The position numbers were made by a program, and so were the translations under genes. From NCBI RefSeq assembly GCF_002019665.1, contig NZ_KV917375.1:2894702-2958701 (forward strand): a stretch of DNA of 64,000 nucleotides. The letters are read 5' to 3'. The notes below the pieces were generated by a model. That model was not told where the DNA came from. It saw only the letters and a program-made list of their open reading frames with translations, and searched no databases. The number at the start of each line of letters is the position of its first letter. Position 1 is the stretch's first letter. This stretch comes from Sutcliffiella halmapala. GTDB lineage: Bacteria; Bacillota; Bacilli; Bacillales; Bacillaceae_I. Positions 61,259 through 64,000 of the stretch are shown one piece after another.

Positions 61259-62671
61259 TTATTTCACAATGTGAATTGGGCTTCCCATTGCAACTTCTGC
61301 AGCTTCCATCGTAATTTCACCTAATGTTGGATGCGCATGGATTGTCATTGCAATATCCTCTGCCGTCATGCCAGCTTCGATTGCTAAACCTAATTCAGCG
61401 ATCATATCAGAAGCGCTAGATCCAGCAATTTGAGCTCCAATGATTAGTCCATCTTCCTTACGAGTTACAAGCTTTAAGAAGCCATCTGTAGCGTTTAACG
61501 CAAGAGCACGTCCGTTTGCAGCAAATGGGAATTTAGAAGCAACTACTTCTAATCCTTCTTCTTTCGCTTGTGCTTCTGTGTAACCAACAGATGCTAATTC
61601 TGGCTCTGAGAATACTACCGCTGGAATACCAAGGTAGTCGATTTCAGATGGATGACCAGCAATCGCTTCAGCAGCAATTTTACCTTCATAAGAAGCTTTA
61701 TGTGCTAATGGAGGTCCTTCTACAATATCACCAATTGCATAGATGTTAGAAACGCTTGTGCGGCATTGCTTATCAATTTTGATAACGCCACGGTCAGACA
61801 TTTCTACTCCAACTTGCTCAAGTCCTAGTTCATCAGTGTTTGGACGACGACCTACAGTAACTAATACATAATCAGCGTCGATTGTTTGTTCTTCACCTTT
61901 AACTTCGATTGTTACTTTTACGCCGTCTGCTGTTTCTTCTACACCTTTAGCCATCGCTTTTGTGAAGATTTCGACGTTACCCTTTTTCTTCAGATTACGT
62001 TTAACAATAGAACTCATTTGTTTTTCGAAACCTGCAAGAATTTCATCAGCAGCTTCAACAATTACTACTTCCGTACCAAAGTTAGCATATGCAGTGCCTA
62101 GTTCCGTACCGATGTAGCCGCCACCTATTACAACTAATTTCTTAGGAATTTCAGTAAGCGCTAATGCTCCAGTAGAATCAAGAACTCGTTTTGTGTACTT
62201 GAAAGTTGGAATTTCTATTGGACGAGATCCAGTTGCAATGATACAGTTCTTGAACTTGTATGTTTGCGCAGAGTTTTCGTCCATGATACGTACTGTGTTT
62301 CCGTCTACGAAATATGCTTCTCCAGAAACGATGTCGACTTTATTTCCTTTTAGGAGGCCTTCTACACCACCAGTTAATTTATTCACAACTCCAGCTTTCC
62401 ACGCTTGAACTTTAGTGAAATCAACTGTCACGTTTTCAGCTGTAATTCCCATGTCATCTGAGTGTCTAGCTGTTTCATAGCGGTGTCCTGCAGAAATAAG
62501 AGCTTTAGAAGGTATACATCCTACGTTCAAGCATACTCCTCCAAGTGTACCTCTTTCTACGATTGTTACTTTTTGTCCTAGTTGAGCCGCGCGGATAGAA
62601 GCTACATATCCGCCAGGGCCCGCTCCGATGACAAGTGTATCTACATCAATTGCGAAATCTCCTACTACCAT
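61259..62671 (-). CDS. pdhD: Dihydrolipoyl dehydrogenase, pyruvate dehydrogenase E3
   Basis: FAD-dependent reoxidation of dihydrolipoyl groups of the pyruvate dehydrogenase complex, also usable by other 2-oxoacid complexes. 470 residues. FAD-binding [13 protein letters not shown] (about 15-27), redox-active GGVCLNVGC (C47/C52), NAD-binding [10 protein letters not shown] (about 186-195) and the catalytic histidine-glutamate pair in HAHPTLGE near the C-terminus are intact. It follows pdhC by 3 bases; the ribosome binding site GGAGGG overlaps the pdhC stop. Confidence 0.97.
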   Translation of the reverse strand: MVVGDFAIDVDTLVIGAGPGGYVASIRAAQLGQKVTIVERGTLGGVCLNVGCIPSKALISAGHRYETARHSDDMGITAENVTVDFTKVQAWKAGVVNKLTGGVEGLLKGNKVDIVSGEAYFVDGNTVRIMDENSAQTYKFKNCIIATGSRPIEIPTFKYTKRVLDSTGALALTEIPKKLVVIGGGYIGTELGTAYANFGTEVVIVEAADEILAGFEKQMSSIVKRNLKKKGNVEIFTKAMAKGVEETADGVKVTIEVKGEEQTIDADYVLVTVGRRPNTDELGLEQVGVEMSDRGVIKIDKQCRTSVSNIYAIGDIVEGPPLAHKASYEGKIAAEAIAGHPSEIDYLGIPAVVFSEPELASVGYTEAQAKEEGLEVVASKFPFAANGRALALNATDGFLKLVTRKEDGLIIGAQIAGSSASDMIAELGLAIEAGMTAEDIAMTIHAHPTLGEITMEAAEVAMGSPIHIVK

Positions 62672-62674
62672 TTA

Positions 62675-64000
62675 TTAACCCTCCATTAATAATAATTGTG
62701 GATCGTTCAATAGACGCTTAATGTGGTTTAGCGCATTTTGAGCAGTAGCACCATCAATCATACGATGGTCAAAGCTTAGTGATAAAGCAAGAACAGGAGC
62801 TACTACAATTTCCCCATCTTTCACTACAGGTTTTTCAGCAATACGTCCAATACCTAAAATCGCAACCTCAGGATGATTAATAACTGGAGTAAACCATTGC
62901 CCACCAGCAGATCCGATATTAGTAATTGTGCAAGATGCACCCTTCATTTCATCAGATGCCAATTTTCCATCACGAGCTTTTCCAGCAAGTTCATTGATTT
63001 CATTAGAGATAGAGAAAATAGATTTACGGTCTGCATCCTTCACAACAGGTACTAATAGACCTTTTTCTGTGTCTGCTGCAATTCCGATATTGTAATAGTG
63101 CTTTTGTACGATTTCATCTGTTGCATCATCTAAGGATGTATTTAATACAGGGAATTCACGTAAAGCAGAAGTTAAAGCTTTTACTACGTACGGTAAGAAT
63201 GTTAACTTAATACCTTTGTCCGCTGCAACATTTTTGAATTTCTTGCGGTGTGCAACTAGATCTGTTACATCAATTTCATCCATTAATGTTACGTGTGGTG
63301 CAGTATGCTTCGAGTTAACCATTGCTTTAGCAATAGCACGACGCATTCCACTCATCTTCTCACGAGTCTCTGGATAAAGTCCCTCTGGAATAGCTTGCTT
63401 TTTCTCTTGTTTTGCTTCTGTTTTTGTTTCTTCTGTAGCAGTAGTAGTAGCTTCTGCTGCTGGAGTTTCTTCGACTTGCGTGCTTCCACCTGTTAAGAAT
63501 GCATCAATATCACCCTTTAGAACACGTCCATTGTCACCAGAACCGGCAACTTTACGAATCTCCACACCTTTTTCACGTGCGTATTTACGAACGGAAGGCA
63601 TTGCAATTACACGTTTGTTCGGGTCTACTTCCACTTGTTCTTGAGCGCCTGCACCTGTTGCAGCTACTGGCTCTTCTTTAGGTGTTTCTTCTTTTTTAAT
63701 TTCTTGTCCAGCTTCTGCAGTCGCTTGAACTTGTGCTTCTGTTTTAGCATCATCGCTATGATCGTCACCTTTAAATTTAAGGTCTTCATAACCAGGAGCG
63801 TCCAATGTAATGATGGTTTGACCTACAGTTGCTACCGTTCCTTCTTCTACCTTTAATTCCAATACTTTCCCTTTTACTGGAGATGGAATTTCAACAACCG
63901 CTTTGTCATTTTGCACTTCAGCTAAAATATCATCTTCATTAATCTCTTCACCAGGCTTAACAAACCATTTAACGATTTCACCTTCGTGAATACCTTCACC
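62675..64000 (-). CDS. pdhC: Dihydrolipoamide acetyltransferase E2 of pyruvate dehydrogenase, 5' end beyond the window
   Basis: Core enzyme of the pyruvate dehydrogenase complex. About 441 residues are visible, starting [20 protein letters not shown], so only a few N-terminal residues are missing. A lipoyl domain carries lysine in QNDKAVVE; then a linker rich in A/E/T, a peripheral subunit-binding domain ([16 protein letters not shown]...GRVLKGDI), a second alanine/glutamate linker and the catalytic domain with the DHRMIDGA motif. In this visible part there is a single lipoyl domain. The gene runs past the right edge; pdhA and pdhB would lie beyond it. Confidence 0.96.
   Translation of the reverse strand, partial: GEGIHEGEIVKWFVKPGEEINEDDILAEVQNDKAVVEIPSPVKGKVLELKVEEGTVATVGQTIITLDAPGYEDLKFKGDDHSDDAKTEAQVQATAEAGQEIKKEETPKEEPVAATGAGAQEQVEVDPNKRVIAMPSVRKYAREKGVEIRKVAGSGDNGRVLKGDIDAFLTGGSTQVEETPAAEATTTATEETKTEAKQEKKQAIPEGLYPETREKMSGMRRAIAKAMVNSKHTAPHVTLMDEIDVTDLVAHRKKFKNVAADKGIKLTFLPYVVKALTSALREFPVLNTSLDDATDEIVQKHYYNIGIAADTEKGLLVPVVKDADRKSIFSISNEINELAGKARDGKLASDEMKGASCTITNIGSAGGQWFTPVINHPEVAILGIGRIAEKPVVKDGEIVVAPVLALSLSFDHRMIDGATAQNALNHIKRLLNDPQLLLMEG

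Overview
The window is AT-rich chromosomal DNA from an endospore-forming, aerobic member of the Bacillaceae. The evidence is the gene content (spoVD, ylbJ, rsfA-type regulator, ylbD, YhcN/YlaJ lipoprotein, a CsfG-type sporulation RNA), the bacillithiol genes bshC and fosB, strong AAGGAGG-type ribosome binding sites with many TTG/GTG starts, and a gene order that follows Bacillus subtilis from pdhCD to spoVD, here read from right to left. I cannot name a species. Almost everything is conserved core; there are no prophages, insertion sequences, CRISPR arrays, tRNA or rRNA genes.

Layout. (1) 1-5.6 kb: left end of the division/cell wall cluster, mraZ-rsmH-ftsL-pbpB and a truncated spoVD, with a terminator between pbpB and spoVD. 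(2) 5.9-12.4 kb: bshC, a DUF3397 membrane protein, panE, then a three-gene biotin-dependent acyl-CoA carboxylase operon (carboxyltransferase, 70-aa biotin carrier, biotin carboxylase) with perfect CcpA-type cre upstream. (3) 12.7-30.6 kb: the ylb block (ylbP, rsfA/ylbO, rpmF-ylbN, tmcAL/ylbM, ylbL, ylbK, ylbJ, coaD-rsmD, ylbG, ricF/ylbF, ylbE-ylbD, ylbC, ylbB, ylbA), with small uncharacterised genes interleaved, often on the opposite strand. (4) 30.6-39.6 kb: the caa3 oxidase locus ctaCDEFG plus a ctaM-like gene and divergent ctaB/ctaA for heme A synthesis. (5) 39.8-55 kb: pyruvate carboxylase, ylaN, glsA, ylaL, ylaK, ylaJ, ylaI, ylaH, typA, ylaF, yktC, yktB, yktA. ftsW, which lies between ylaN and pycA in B. 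subtilis, is absent from that position. (6) 54.8-64 kb: speA, an SR1/SR1P dual-function RNA locus, DUF3055, DUF1885, a fosB-nucleotidyltransferase pair, a deacetylase lipoprotein, an Slp-like lipoprotein, pdhD and truncated pdhC.

The most interesting content is non-coding. Between rsmD and a small membrane protein gene, the plus strand carries a structured RNA with a sigma-G-like promoter and a rho-independent terminator, matching the position of CsfG/ylbH RNA. Between speA and DUF3055, the minus strand carries SR1 with a 41-aa SR1P peptide gene, a consensus sigma-A promoter, a perfect cre and CcpN-type operator sequences. Three GTGG boxes at exact 10-bp spacing precede mraZ. Several dispersed imperfect palindromes occur: a family with CGCTTTCCGCGGGGC cores, a 26-bp-arm hairpin between ctaC and ctaB, and a nested palindrome downstream of ylbE.

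Functional links: pyruvate metabolism (pdhCD, pycA), heme A and terminal oxidase assembly, bacillithiol use (bshC with fosB), and sporulation (many ylb/yla genes). Starts were reassigned where a ribosome binding site decided between alternatives; these cases are stated in the entries. All family assignments are by reading the sequence, not by database search.
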